A stretch of 64,000 bases of DNA, taken from NCBI GenBank assembly GCA_950106755.1, contig OX467082.1:31434001-31498000 (forward strand). The letters run 5' to 3'. A program made the translations under genes and the position numbers. The notes under the pieces are model-generated. The model did not search any database and was not told the DNA's origin. It saw nothing but the letters and a program-made list of their open reading frames with translations. Shown here in pieces: positions 12,341 through 24,589 of the stretch. This DNA is from Climacium dendroides. Taxonomy: Eukaryota > Streptophyta > Bryopsida > Hypnales > Climaciaceae. Numbering within the stretch: position 1 is the first letter of the stretch; each line of letters opens with the position of its first letter.

Positions 12341-15300
12341 GTTTACGCGATTCTACTACAGACGTTTCAAAACAATTTGCGTTGACAACCTCGCCAACTG
12401 ACAGAAGAGAGAGAGCATACCCCCGGGAAACAATTGGGTTTCAAGCTTGCGCCATTACCCCACATGACAAGCTCTAGAAAAGACCAGATACACATGAATC
12501 ACGGAGTCCATGCAGATGTGAAATGCGACAACAAACGATCGGTGGGAAATTGAAAACGTAGTCCTAGCTAGCTAACCACAAAACCAGACACAAACTTGGG
12601 ATGCAATTGAAGCCTAATCAAGAATCAAGCAAGGAACACGCGAGCTGTTTCCTGTCCGAACGCCTTTGGAATCCAGCCACTTGGACAATGTCTGCAGTCA
12701 CCGGATGCGTCCCAGACGGCGATAACACTGGTTCCCTAAAAGCGACTGTATGTACACGAATCTAGACCCCCTTTGCACGCGCTAGCTCACAAAACAACAT
12801 AACAGTCCAAGTTGCGAAGCCCAAAAAGAGAGGTTCCTGTCCCGGTCATTGAACGAGCGTTGGCTCATGTCGGCGCTCCACATGCGTATACCGTGTGTTC
12901 AAATCCAACACATTGCGTTTGAACGTACCCCAGGGCAACATTGTAATGCTCCTTCAAGGCCACCCAAGCAACATCGCTGTCGCCTTGAAGGGAAAACAAC
13001 AAGCCTTCAAGGAGTCGCGACGTCCCAATCTGGACTGCTTTTCCATGTGCACTCCACTCACTCCGAGTCTAAGAATGCAGGCGCAGCACCGTTAAAAGGC
13101 GTGGCTCAGGATTTGAAGCGTTGGACATGACCAAGCGGCGGGGCGCTATCAGAACCCAATTGCTTGCCAAAAGCCTTTGAGACGAGGACCAGGGTAGACT
13201 ATATACTGGCGCTCGCAGTCTCTGCAAGGGGACAAAGACGAAAGCACACAAGCTGGGTCCCCAGAAACCGACTGAAAGCTGGGCTTGCAAACCACTAAGC
13301 TCACAACAACGAGCGCTAGCTCCTCGAACCACACAGCAATGAATAGACTAGAGTAGGCTAGACCCAGTCTGACATCATCAGCCCAGTGAATTACTATTAA
13401 CGGGATGTAAGTCTCGATACTGGGATCCCATCCCCGGGCCGGACAGCCTGATTTTGTTGACACACGGTAACAGCTAAAGTAAGTAGGTGGGGCTAGCTAG
13501 CTCGCTCGCTAGGTCCCTCCCTAGCTCTTCCCTGCCGAAGAAGTCGCAGTTGTTGAGGAAAGGCGTGAGGTTGCAATCAAACGCTCAGCAACAACAAAAT
13601 TCCAAACTCCAGAGGATGATTGAGTGGCCGGGTTTCCCAGTTGCAAAGAAAGAGCTTCATTGAGGAGTGGTTGTGTGAGCGCAATCTAAGGAGTAGGGTA
13701 AAATCCAAGGCTGGTTTTCCGTCGCAACGTGCACTGGGTTTGATTTGGGGAGTCAGAGGACTTGAGTTTTTCCAGTGGGGCGTGATTATTTCGTGTGTCT
13801 ACCATTTGGGCGTTCCATCATGACGCTACGGCCGTGCAACGCAGTGTCGTGAAGCCTGTGGCGGGGTTATCATGAGATCATAAAGACGAGCAGATGTTTC
13901 CTCTCTTTTGTGGAGGTTATTAATAACAGGAATTGAAAAAAATAAAAAGAGAGGCGTTGGGAGGAAACTGAAAGAGCCAGGGGCCCGGCCAGTGACTGAG
14001 GCCGGAAACCACGGCAGGACGGAGCCGGAGAGGGAATTTGTCATCAGAGTAGAGTAAATTGCAAGATTCATGACCCCACACAGATTGCATGAAACAGGCA
14101 GGCAGGCTGCCGCACCGGGGAAGATTCTCTCTAGTGATGATAGGTAGGGAATCGTTGGGGAGTTTATTAATACTCATGAATCCAGGATGGAGGATGGAGC
14201 TTCCTTGGCCTCGGCCTCGTTTTCCGCGTCCACGCTGCGTTGCTGGACAGGGCCTGGAAGCCAGGGCCTGGAAGGATCACATGACAAAAGGAACTCATTT
14301 GTTTTTAAAAAGCAGGCCCCCCCCCCGCCTCTCGAAAAGATGGGGAAAAAGGGTGGAAACCAAGGCCTTCCTCTCAAATTTGTCACCCACAGAATTCCCC
14401 TAAATCTCTGCCTTTCGAATACCAAATCAGCTCCCTGATCTGTGCCGCACCCGAATTGGTGCTGCTGTTGACTTGCACACAGTATAGAATGTGCGGAGTG
14501 AGTTAAAAACCATAAGATATCCAGTAGTAAATGCGGAGGTGCCCCCTGCTGTCAGCCAGCTTCTCGCGAATGGCTTTCCACTGGCGATTGTTGATGGCTT
14601 TCTTTTTTGTTTTTCTTGTCTTAAAAAACAAGTAGCTTGATGAGTTTTTAATGAGAAGTAAAAGACTCGTAAGCTTTTTATGATATATTCGCGAGTATTC
14701 TCATATGATATGTGTACAGTGCCTCCCCCACACACCCGCCTGCTATAATGTACCGTACGGAGTTATTCTCGTACTAGACATGACCTCGATACGAGCAAGC
14801 AAGCACGGCAATCCATGGGTGAATCACGAAATAGAATAGCAACTTACAGCTTTAGTTTTTTCACTTTAGGCTCCAAGTTTATTGATTTTTTTTTGTTGGG
14901 ATACTCGAGAGAGAAAAAAAGGGACGGACTGTACTGCTGCCACTGCACTAACTTACTGCTCTGGGGTTTGGTTTCTTTTCTTATTTTAATTTTTTTCTTG
15001 CCTACTGTGCCAGCCAAAGAGCATACAGTGCTCATGCAATCAAACGCCACAAAAGGCATCTCCACCCAAATAGGTCAACTGAATAGGAACCGAACTTGCC
15101 CGTGTTTAAGCTTAGCATTGAGAAAAAGGGGTCCATCCTAGTGATGACACCTTCCTATCTGATAAGTGCTGGAAAAAAGTTGGATTAAGTACTATAAGTT
15201 GTTGCACAATTCAACACCAAATAAAGGTGAAAAAATTCAACACCCAATTGTCACTTGGGTGCAAATTTGACCTCTATAGAATCTTGCCTATAATGTACAG

Positions 15301-15500
15301 TTTTGGAATACATGTGATAGTCTACTAGGGATGGTTTAGGGGGTACATTAGAAGTCAACAATTTGAAAATTTGTAGTGGCTTTGGAGGGTGTGAAAAAAG
15401 TGGGGCTAAGAAAAAGTGAAATCATTCTTTCAATTGCAAGTGAGCCTCTCAACATAAAATAAAGACAATTGAGTACTTGAGCAATCTTACTAACCTAATA
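12341..15500. other. MYB upstream region, single copy, no second gene recognised
   Basis: GC-richer sequence without the window's repeat families up to about 15200. It should hold the MYB leader and promoter. Open frames on both strands are short and lack known domains. A run of short CTAG-type palindromes (GGCTAGCTAGCTCGCTCGCT) is at about 13492-13515. Composition falls back to AT-rich after about 15150. Confidence 0.5.
13199..13205 (-). promoter_or_regulatory. Candidate TATA box for the MYB gene
   Basis: On the minus strand this reads TATATAG within GCCAGTATATAGTCTACC. It lies about 860 bp upstream of the MYB start codon in otherwise GC-rich sequence and would imply a 5' leader of about 830 nt. 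The leader region contains upstream ATGs. This is a position-only guess without transcript evidence. Confidence 0.25.
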
Positions 15501-16069
15501 CTCCTTCTATCCCAAAATGATCTTCATGTTGAACAAAATGTTCCAGATTAAGGCTGAAAAGAACATTTTTTTAAAACTTGTTTTGCACTATAAGTAGAGT
15601 TTGGTGCACTTTTAGCAACCTAGAAACTTTCAGTTTTGGAACCCTTTTCAAAGTGCAGTTTTGGAGTATTGTAAAGTGGATTTTTTGGGACATTTTCAAG
15701 GAGCACCAATGGGCACCTCATTGTTGATTGTGAGGTGTCATTTTGTGGATAGTTAATATGGGTGCAAAACTTTGTGTAGATCTTTGTACCACCTTCCAAA
15801 GCTTCATCTCCTTTAATTGGCAACACTCAAAGAGATACAAAAAAATAAAAACAAATGATGTTGTTTGAACCCTTCAGTCATTTCATTTGTTTTTCAATTG
15901 ATGATTGCATGGATGGAGGGGGAACGATTGCTCAAAGTTGTTATGTTGGTCCCATATATCAATTGAAAGTTGAAATTAACCAATCCTCAACACCACAAAG
16001 TACTATAGGAAGATCAATTTGGAGCAAAAATTTAAAGCCAATAAGAAGATCATTTTGGAATAGAGGCGG
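15501..16069. mobile_element. Stowaway-like (Tc1/mariner-type) MITE, 569 bp
   Basis: The left end reads CTCCTTCTATCCCAAAATGA and continues ATCTTC. The right end on the other strand reads CCGCCTCTATTCCAAAATGA, also followed by TCTTC. A CTCC(T/C)TC(C/T)(A/G)T-type start is typical of plant Stowaway elements, which insert at TA. The left flank is TA, but the right flank has drifted, so the TA duplication is not proven. No coding capacity is seen. Confidence 0.55.
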
Positions 16070-17769
16070 ATTACTTATTTTGAACACTATTAGGTGAAGT
16101 TACCTTATTTCGTCTTATAACATTGGTACTACATCTTGAACTTGGAAAATCCTTTTTTGTGTGTGTTTGTGGATTTTCTCCCAACATTGACTTGTTGTGC
16201 GTTAGTTATCTCTAAACCCTTAAGAAACCATTCTCCCCTAAAAGTTCCAACATGCTCTTGTGTTCTCATTTCTTAACATTTTTTTTTGAAGAAAATCTTA
16301 AGATAGAATATTAGATTAGTTATAATAGATTTTGGAAATATCAATTTTATTTTAATTGATACATGAGTAAAAAATTTATGTCACCTTAAGCACAAAACAC
16401 ATAAACCAAGGCAATAATTGAAGAGAAGGCAATAGCAATTGAAATTATAGATTTCTAAAAAAGTATAAATTTATTAAGAATTTTGAAAATATTTTGTCCA
16501 AATAAACCAAAGAAATTATTAGACCCTCAAACCAACATAAAGAACATCTCCAATGATCTTGTTACTCACCTAAATTGGTCATAGTATTTTCTTTTACTCT
16601 TAAACTTCTATTATTCCTATGGAGGACAAAATGGATTTTGAGTAAGCTCTTGCAATCTGGGGTTCCATTATGACCTTTTGAAACTCTTATATAAGATAGA
16701 AAAATACATTAGCATTTTGGAAATATAATTTTTATTTCAATTAGTACCCTAGAGCAAAAGTCATGCCAATCCAAGCACACAATAGAACTTGTCAAGCAAC
16801 AAATAAAATTCAAAGAATTTTTTTAAACCATTTATGATAGATTGTAATTTTGTCTACATCTAAAACTTTGATTTATTCCATTTGGGCTAGTGATATGAAA
16901 GTTATGGAGCCTCTTGCTTTATAGGCAATTATTGCATCATCTTACAACTTATTGCATTTGTTTTTTAATGCAATTTTCAAAAATTTCAAAAAAACAAACA
17001 TTATACAAGGTTTAGTGTGGTTTCTAGAACAATCTCACCACTGGGATTAGGGTCATTTCACACTATTGCCAAAGGTTGTAGATTTCTATCAATTAAATTT
17101 CAAGAACCAAAAATTTAGCCTCTCCATCCTTCACACTAGAAGGCAAAGTCCAAAGGCCATTGCCTTCCAAACTACCTACATGGCAATGAATTTTCAAAGG
17201 AAGTTTAGATTGGCTAGAAATTAAGACCCAAACTATGGTAAAGAGTCCTTCAAAACTAAAAAGATTGCAATCGTTAAATTGGTATGGATTTGGACATGAG
17301 GCTTGGCTTTTGGAGGCTTCACACTATAGCCATCCAAATCGAGAGGTCATGAGAGTTCATTGCTAAAGATTTGGATTTTGGATTTGGTTGTGAGAGTTCA
17401 TTGCAAAGGATTTGAACTTCGAGCTTAGACTTCATACTATGAGCTTATGGCTGGTCATAGTATGAAGCCTCAATCCCATGGCCTCTCAATTTGAACAACC
17501 GTAGTGTAAAGTGCCCCTTAGTATGTTTATTTCATATTAAAACTATCATACTTGGATACCAAAGTTGGCACTTAATGCCAAATATTTAATTTAAATGCAA
17601 AATAGAATTCAGCAATTTAGATTATTACTTTTTTAGAATTTCAACATTATAATTTTAAAAATTCAAAAGGCATCTCACATAGTTAGGAATACCACTCTAT
17701 ACTAATAGTGTGGTAAGGTTAGAAGATAAGATATTTATACAAGTGAGATAGTAGGAGGTACATTAACCT
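16070..17769. other. AT-rich DNA with a truncated family-A copy
   Basis: No gene is recognised. From about 16618 to 17060 the sequence follows the left half of family A in the plus orientation: GGACAAAATGGATTTTG, then TTTTTATTTCAATTAGTACC, then the ACAATCTCACCACTGGGATT block. The terminal motif is lost and the right half is missing. The remainder (17060-17770) has short repeated phrases around TTGGATTTTGGATTTGG but no clear element ends. Confidence 0.45.
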
Positions 17770-17835
17770 ATATGGGATATTTATATTGAGGATTAGAAGG
17801 AGCTCAACTTGCTCATAGTTAAGTCAAATTACAAC

Positions 17836-18470
17836 AGGAATTGTGTTCAATGTAGAACTTCAAACCTCATTTTGAAATAGTAGAATAAATTTTTTTCAAA
17901 AACTCTTGAACTAAAAAAATTGGAAAATCAAGGTGAATTTTATTTTCAAAAACTCTTGAACTAAAAAAAATTGGAAAATCAAGGTGAATTTTATTTTCAA
18001 AAACTCTTGAACTAAAAAAAATTGGAAAATCAAGGTGAATTTTATTTTCAAAAACTCTTGAACTAAAAAAAATTGGAAAATCAAGGTGACTTTTATTTTC
18101 AAAAACTCTTGAACTAAAAAAAATTGGAAAATCAAGGTGAATTTTATTTTCAAAAACTCTTGAACTAAAAAAAATTGGAAAATCAAGGTGAATTTTATTT
18201 TCAAAAATCCATTTGAGATTTTGAGTCTCCAATCAAAAGTTATGGACAAAATCCAAAGAGGGACTAGGAAGAACATTTTCTTAACATTTTCAAACATCCT
18301 CTCTGAATTTTGTCTATAACTTTTGATTGGAGATTCAAAATCTCAAATGGATTTTTAGAGATAAAATTCAACTCAATTTCCCAACTTTTTTTTGTTCAAG
18401 AGTTTTTGAAAAAGTTATTCTATTATGCCGAAATGAAGTCTTAAGTTCTACATTGAACACAATTCCTACC
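17836..18470. mobile_element. Large foldback (inverted-repeat) element
   Basis: The left arm begins GGAATTGTGTTCAATGTAGA at 17840. The same sequence appears inverted at the far right, ending near 18467. Moving inward the arms match through AAAAACTCTTGAAC, AAAATCCATTTGAGATTTTG and CCAATCAAAAGTTAT. The hairpin centre is near 18270. Partial matching may extend outward to about 17770 and 18530. Apart from the tandem expansion in the left arm, the arms are colinear. A transcript through it would fold into a long hairpin, a possible small-RNA source. No coding capacity is credible. Confidence 0.75.
17893..18206. repeat. Six-copy 51-bp tandem array in one foldback arm
   Basis: The unit contains TCAAAAACTCTTGAACTAAA and GGAAAATCAAGGTGAATTTT. 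Copies of AACTCTTGAA fall at about 17901, 17951, 18002, 18053, 18104 and 18155, so the period is 50 then 51. Units are nearly identical, with one A-to-C change in the fourth. The right arm (around 18380) has only one diverged unit. Since 51 is a multiple of 3, an open frame with a 17-residue repeat appears on the minus strand, which is a by-product. Confidence 0.9.
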
Positions 18471-18711
18471 TTGAGGAGTCAAGCTCTCATCTTCAAATTG
18501 TCCCATATTCTTTGAGGATTCATAATAGATAATGGATTTATTTATAAAAACAACTTCTCCAACCTCCATCTCCACAAAATGTACATAATGTAACTCCTTG
18601 AAGTTCCCATGAAAATATAAATTTATAATGGTAGATGGTCAAATGATACATTGGTGTATGACTCAATGGATTTTTAATGGATTTATTAGATTTCCATCAA
18701 ACTATTTTTAA

Positions 18712-19286
18712 TCCCTAAAGTCCCAAGGAGATTTTTCTGTCAAAAACTACTTAGAACTACTACTTCTGCTTTATTTACTTACAAAATAAATAATAAATAA
18801 AAATTAGAATTTAATTGTAGGATTATATTCTATACTTGTCTTAGATTAGGTGGTATCATTTTGTGATTTTTGATGGTATAGATTGAAAGATATTAGCATT
18901 CAAAGTGAAAGAATTTTTTTTTTTCAAGAAGTTGTTTTGATTGCCTACAATACAAGAAGCTCCATAGCTTTCACGTCACTAATTCAAATGAAATGTAGCA
19001 ATGATTTCCATTTAGAAAAAAATATAATCTAAATTATATATATATAATAAAATTTTCATTTCAATTTTTTGTGGATTTTTTTTGTTGCCCGATCTCCCTC
19101 GATTTGAGGTGAATGTGGTATAACTTTTACTTAGGGGCATTGATTGAAATAGAAATTACATTCCTAGAAAGTTAATAATTTCTTCTATCTTATGAAAAGT
19201 TTCAAAAAGTTTAAGTAAAAATTGGAATCATAGGAACCTACCCAGAATCCATTTTGTCCCTTGTAGGGACAATGGAACTTTAGGGG
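18712..19286 (-). mobile_element. Family-A TTAA element, short copy
   Basis: TTAA (18708-18711) precedes TCCCTAAAGTCCCAAGG. The other end is GGAACTTTAGGGG followed by ATAA, a decayed TTAA. It is 575 bp, shorter than the ~930 bp full-length copies, so part of the middle is deleted. The reverse-orientation left-end block (CCATTTTGTCCC then AGGGACAATGG) is at about 19250-19275. Confidence 0.65.
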
Positions 19287-20460
19287 ATAAAGAATGAAAA
19301 TCAAGTTGTTTTTTCAATTTTTTTTTCTAAACTTTCAATTCAATTCAATTCTTCAATACAATTTTTTTTAATTCAATTTTAGTTGTACAAAAATTTTGAG
19401 CTAAAAAATTAAAGTCTTATAATTTAGTCACACAAGGTACAAAAGAATTAAAGAACCCACTTTTTTAACAATAAATGCAAGTACCTGTGAATCTATATAG
19501 TCAAAATTTATGAAATTTATGAATTTCTTCTACACTCATATACTAGTGTGGTGAATGATCCTGAGGTTAAATATAAAAAAAATAATTTTAAAGTTTTTTT
19601 CTCTTTGCAATAGAAATGATAGTTTTGAATGGTTTTATGAAGGAAAAAAAACTTGGGACTTTGGAGATAAGACAACTACTAATTGTCACATTAAAATAAC
19701 TAGTCACTTTTGTGAACGATTTACAAAGTGGTCACTAACTCACTCCATTATCTCCCAAAGCCTCTAAATTCCTCTTAGAAGATTCTAAGGTTCAAGCAAA
19801 TCCTTGTGATATCAAATTTTGGTATGATATTTTCAATTTATTTCTTCAAAATAAGTAAATTGATTAGCTTTATTTGAATATAATTTTTTATTTCAATTGG
19901 TATCTTGTAAAAAAGTTATGTCACATAAACCAAAAACAAGTGAAGGTGGATAAAAAAAACTTTTAATTTTTTCTAAAATTTCTTCAAAAGGTCTAAATTT
20001 CTTGTTAGAACAATTTTACCATTGGAATCAATGTGTCTCAATTCTATCTTAAAGCTACTAACAATTTATTTTTTCTTCCGATATTGTATCTACCTAAGTG
20101 GCTGGATTAAATAATTTCTTAAAGATTTATTTTTTAATTTTTTAATTCCAAACTCTCAACTTAGTTCTTCAACTTAAAAAATCAAAATTATAGTAAAAAA
20201 AATTTAAGTTAAAAAGGACTAAAGATCTTATAATCTAATTCATCTTGGTGCAAAAACCTCATTTTTTTACTTTAAATGCTTGTATCTTGTAATTCATATT
20301 GTCAAAGTTTTTGAAATTTCTTCCATAGATTTTTATACTAGTCTTATGTAAGATCATATGGTTCAATATGGAAAAAAATTATCATTTTTGTTCTTTGCAT
20401 TTGAAAAGGCAACAATACTGAGTGTTTTTTGATGCAAAAATGTTCTTGGGACTTTAGGGA
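19287..20460 (+). mobile_element. Family-A fragments ending in an intact right end
   Basis: Family-A right-half sequence (19300-19700) is followed by family-A middle and right sequence to 20460. Landmarks are ATTTCAATTGGTATCTTG at about 19895, CAATTCTATCTTAAAGCTAC at 20040, and GGGACTTTAGGGA at the end. The right terminus abuts TTAA at 20461-20464, which also serves as the left flank of the next element. The left end cannot be located. Confidence 0.5.
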
Positions 20461-20464
20461 TTAA

Positions 20465-21365
20465 CCCCTAAAGGATTACCCTTTGGAATTTGGCAACATA
20501 GCAATTTTGGGTAGGTATGTGTGACTAGTGACTTCCATTTTTTGGCCCAAATATTAATGGAAGGGTGTGGAAAAAGAATATCTTTCATGTGCACTAAAAT
20601 TCAAGTCATTTGGAAATATGAGCTAAAAGTTATGGCCTAATATGTTATTTTTTTTGTAAACGGGCAATTTGGGCAAATAAAAAACTCTTTTTTTTCAGAA
20701 ATAAAAGAATTGAAATTGGTTTTGTAGATTCATATACACATGGATAGCTTTGAATTGATGCATTTTGATCAATGAGACAATGCGTCAAAAGTTATAAGGA
20801 GTTTTAGTTTGTAGGCAATTATAGATTCTTTATTCTAAAATAAATTTGAATTCCTTTTTCTATTCAGTTTTTAATATTTAAAAAATCCATCAAATGTAGA
20901 TTGTTTATTATAGCATTATAACCATTGGGATTGGCACTTTTCAATTCCATAACTAAATTCTTAACAATTTAGTATTTTGATCATTCTCTACTTTTTTTCC
21001 TTACTATTTTGTTCCTATATGTCGTACAATTCCAGATGATCTAAATTTTTTGATGCATGTAGCCAACTTGCCTTGAAGAATGAAGCCAAAGAAGCACTAC
21101 CATTTTGGACATTTTTTCATGTAAATGTGATCTTGTGAAGTGCAATTGCCCAAATTTTTCATAGGGCCAAAAATTGTGAATTTGAAAGCTCATATTTTGC
21201 AATCCATGTTGTGGATTTTCCATATATTCTCATGTCAGCATAATACAAGATCCTATAGTTATATGTGTCCAAAAATGTTTTTTTTCTTCCAAAATTTGGT
21301 ACTTGTACTAGAAATGGCAGTTTTGAAGCATTTTTGGTGAAAACATAGTAAAAAAACTTCAAGGG
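20465..21365 (+). mobile_element. Family-B TTAA element, complete
   Basis: TTAA (20461-20464) precedes CCCCTAAAGGATTACCC. The right end AACTTCAAGGG is followed by TTAA (21366-21369). It is 901 bp. Landmarks are TTTGGCAACATAGCAATTTT at 20499, ATTGGGATTGGCACTTTTCA at 20926, and GAAGCATTTTTGGTGAAAA at 21326. It shares its left TTAA with the family-A end to its left. Confidence 0.75.
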
Positions 21366-21504
21366 TTAAGGTAAACCAACCTAAAATGCATGAGCCAATC
21401 ACGATATCAATGAAACCACCCCAATTTGACATGGCTTCAAATTCAATACCTTCAAATTGAAAACAAAATGTAAAAGGTTTGGTGAGCAATGCAAATGGGA
21501 TACA

Positions 21505-21870
21505 AATAATTCTTAAAGGTCCCAAATGCAATTTTTGGCAATATAGCAATTTTGAATATAAACTACGTATATATAGCTTTCTACATATACATAGCTTTCT
21601 ATGTATATATAGAAAGCTTCAACTAATTCATTTTTCATTAATAAAGTGAAAATTATGAGGAGTTTTAGTTTCTAGGTAATTACAAAATTTCTATTCTAAA
21701 ATAAACTTTGAAGTCCTTTGTTGAACTCAATTTTCAATATTTTTGGAAAAAATAAAAAAAAACATTTGGGGTGGATTGTTTATTACAAGCATTGGGATTG
21801 ATATTTTTCAATTCCATAACTAAATTCTTAACAATTTAGTATTTTAAATCATACTTTTGTTTTTTCTACA
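21505..21870 (+). mobile_element. Truncated family-B copy
   Basis: Sequence matches the family-B left half: GGCAATATAGCAATTTTG at 21536, AATTATGAGGAGTTTTAGTT at 21650, then ATTGGGATTGATATTTTTCA. The termini are missing. It contains a small palindromic stretch at about 21566-21620 built from TATATATAG and CTTTCTA repeats. Confidence 0.45.
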
Positions 21871-22258
21871 TAATACCATTTTCAAGGATGAATATGGAAA
21901 AAATGATTGAAATTTTTTACATGAGCTTCCAACTTATATCTTCAATCTATTATAGAATTTCAAGTTGTAGGATCTACACATTTTATAGTAAATTATTTGA
22001 AAAATGAAATCTAAAGATTTGGGAAGAATTGAAAATATTTCTTTTTGAAATTCAAGTGACTCAATCTTGCAATTAGTAAGGTTTTTTATTTTTAAATTTT
22101 ATGAAGGTATACTCTAATAAGTTAACTAAAGGATCTTGTGGTTTGATCTGTTAATGAAAAATATAAATAAAGATTTTAGCCGTGCTTTAGGTTTAAGTAC
22201 TTTGAAGTAGTTTTGGACTTGAAAACATCAAATATTTGTTGGGGTTAGCCCCTAAAAG

Positions 22259-22800
22259 ACTAATTGGTCATTAAAAGACCAATTGAAAATCCAACTAGGT
22301 CCTACAAAGTTAATTTTCAATGGATCTTTTTGAAACCTTGACACAAGGTGTAGACATGTATCCTTTATGCAAGGATATAATTTTTTTCCAATTGGATTCC
22401 CAAATCAAAAGTTATATTGCTCATAGTTTTCTAGGCAATTTCAAACAACATGTGCAAAATTCTTTCTCCACTACTATTATTTGGTAGGTTTGTAACTTAT
22501 ATGATATAAGATGCAATTGTTTAAAGAAACCTATAAGTAGTGCAAAATATTCCCCAAGGAGAAGTTACAATTTGTTGTCCTCATGGAGCACAATCAAATA
22601 ATTACTTATTCTTCTAACTTCAAACACTATAATTTTTCAATATGCTCAATTAAAGTTTCTAAAAAATATTCCACACATTTCCGTAGTAGTCTAGTACAAA
22701 TTTGTACTATTGAACTTTAGAAAAAAACTTCTTATTTTTACTTACTTGAAAAGTGGAAATTTATATTATTTATACCAAAAACATACTTTGTCCTTTAAGA
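22259..22800 (+). mobile_element. Family-D TTAA-type element
   Basis: The left end is CCCCTAAAAGACTAATTGG, preceded by TTAG. The right end is TTTGTCCTTTAAGA, followed by TTGA. Both flanks are one base from TTAA. The interior matches the family-D copy at 30520-31093 in opposite orientation: CTTGACACAAGGTGTAGACA, CCAATTGGATTCCCAAATCA, then AGTACAAATTTGTACTATTG. Length is 542 bp and there is no coding capacity. Confidence 0.6.
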
Positions 22801-23119
22801 TTGAAGCACCTTTACCATTCGCAATTAATGGGTATAGGTTTGACTAATGTTGCTAACACAATTCAAAAATGATGACAAAAGGTCAACGCTTTAGATTGGA
22901 ATTGTCATTCAAATTCATTAGAGAGAATCTTTTGGAAATTTGGATATATAATTTAAGCTAGGTAGAAGTAGGATTCAAAACAATCAATGGTTAAAGAATG
23001 ATTCAAGGGTGGTTTAAAGTTATATTTAGAATATTTATGGCCTAGTATATTAGTGGTTTGCATTTCTAGAGTTGGAAATTTTGATTATTCATAGAAATTT
23101 CAATTTTTGTTAGCAAAGT

Positions 23120-24060
23120 AAAATTACACTCAACTTTTCTTAAAGACAAAAGTACACATGTGTGAAATATAAACACCATTGAAAAAATTGCCCCAAAGTT
23201 AGTTATACTCTTGACTGCATATCAAGGTGGCCATAGCTTGATATACCCTAGTGTCCTTTAAAGCTTCAATTCAACTTACATTTTGCCTATGAAAAAAGAA
23301 TATATGTGTGAAATTTGAATACCACTCAAAGAGTTCTCTTTGAGCTATTCAAACTCTTAACTACAAATCAAGGTAACAATAGATTGATGTACCATATTAT
23401 TACTTAAAGCTTTAATTCACTTGGAATTTTGCCTATGAGAATAAAGTGCACATACAAAATATAAGTACCATTAAAAAAATTGTCTTCAAGCTTGTCAAAC
23501 TTCTAAATATAAATCAAGGTGGAAATATTGATATACCCCATTGTAGCTAAAGCTTCAATTCCATTTGAGTTTTGTCTACGATGTCTAAAATCCAAATACC
23601 ATTCAAAAAATTGTCTCTAAGGTAGTCAGACTTCTGACTACAATTACGGTGGCTACAAGTTGACGTACCCTGTCAAACTGCTGACTACATGTTGATGTAC
23701 CTAGTCAGATTGTTGACTACAATCATGGTGGCTGTAGGTCGATGTACCCTATTAAAACGTTTATTTCACTTGAGTTTTGTGCATGAGAAAAGAGCACATG
23801 TGTGAAATTTAAATACCATTCAAACCAAAATAGTCAAATTTATTACTACAAATCAAGGTGACCACAAATTGATGTACCCTAGTGTCACTTTCAACTTGAA
23901 TTTCACTTGAATCTTGTCTATAGGAAGAGAACACATGTATGAAAATTAAATACCATTCAAAAATTTGTATCCTTGGTATATTGAGTACTAATCATGGTAG
24001 TGAGAGGTTGATGTACCTCACTGTCATTGAAGGTAATTCATTCCATTGTTGTCTAAATCT
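23120..24060. repeat. Diverged tandem array, ~145-bp unit, about six copies
   Basis: A recurring unit contains, in order, CACATGTGTGAAAT, AATACCATTCAAAAAATTG, GTCAAACTTCTGACTACAAA, TCAAGGTGGCCA and TTGATGTACCCTAGTGTC, then a TTCACTTGAGTTTTG(C/T)CTATGAGAA block. Unit starts fall near 23155, 23301, 23449, 23581, 23794 and 23932. Spacing is 132-148 bp except one 213-bp interval, where the TGACTAC...GATGTACC part is duplicated locally. It is old and diverged. It could be a satellite relic or an expanded internal repeat of a transposon. Confidence 0.75.
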
Positions 24061-24269
24061 TATTTATTGAATTATTTTGTGTAGCAATTATTGTAATGCA
24101 TATGCCCAAGAGTGATTTACAAAAGCGATATAAGTTTCTTGGCAGAATGCCAAACCTATCCTACAAACTGGGCCCTACAAAATGAATTTTAGGTTCTATG
24201 GGATAATTGTAAGAAAAGAACTTCCTATTTTGTGGTGTGTTAATTCTATATTCTTCACCTCTCTCCTAG

Positions 24270-24370
24270 CTAATTTGGAGTCTTTGCTTACAAAAATGAA
24301 TTCAAAGTTTGCAAACTTTATCATATGTGGAAAATAAAAAATTTATGTGTTTTTCCTAAGGATAAATTCA
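24270..24370 (+). mobile_element. Relic of the 200-bp MITE found at 46.6-47.3 kb
   Basis: The segment CTAATTTGGAGTCTTTGCTT, GAATTCAAAGTTTGCAAA, then TTTATCATATG and GTGTTTTTCCTAAGG matches the interior of the MITE units at 46604-47298, with many substitutions. Terminal repeats are no longer recognisable. Confidence 0.5.
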
Positions 24371-24589
24371 TCCTACAGAGCCACTTCATAGAACGGATTT
24401 AGTGTCCTACAATTTATTGTATAACATGCTCATAACAAAAAAATCACAAATTTTTCTAGTACATAAGACTACAATTGAAACTAGACACTTCTAGTACATG
24501 AATTTTAAATCCTAATGGCTCAAACTATCACTTCTACTACATTTTCTCAAGGAAACAAAAACAAATTAAATTCAAAATGTAAGATCTTG

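Noticed and set aside
10215..12385. Long plus-strand open frames opposite the MYB exons
   Set aside because: They are antisense to well-supported MYB exons in GC-rich sequence and show no domains.
17893..18206. CRISPR-like array
   Set aside because: Units are contiguous 51-bp tandem copies without variable spacers, in a plant-type repeat context.
17867..18297. Open frames on the minus strand encoding a 17-residue repeat (FENKIHLDFPIFFSSRV type)
   Set aside because: The frames exist only because the 51-bp unit is a multiple of three; two frames are open at once, the array sits in a foldback arm, and there is no start context or domain.
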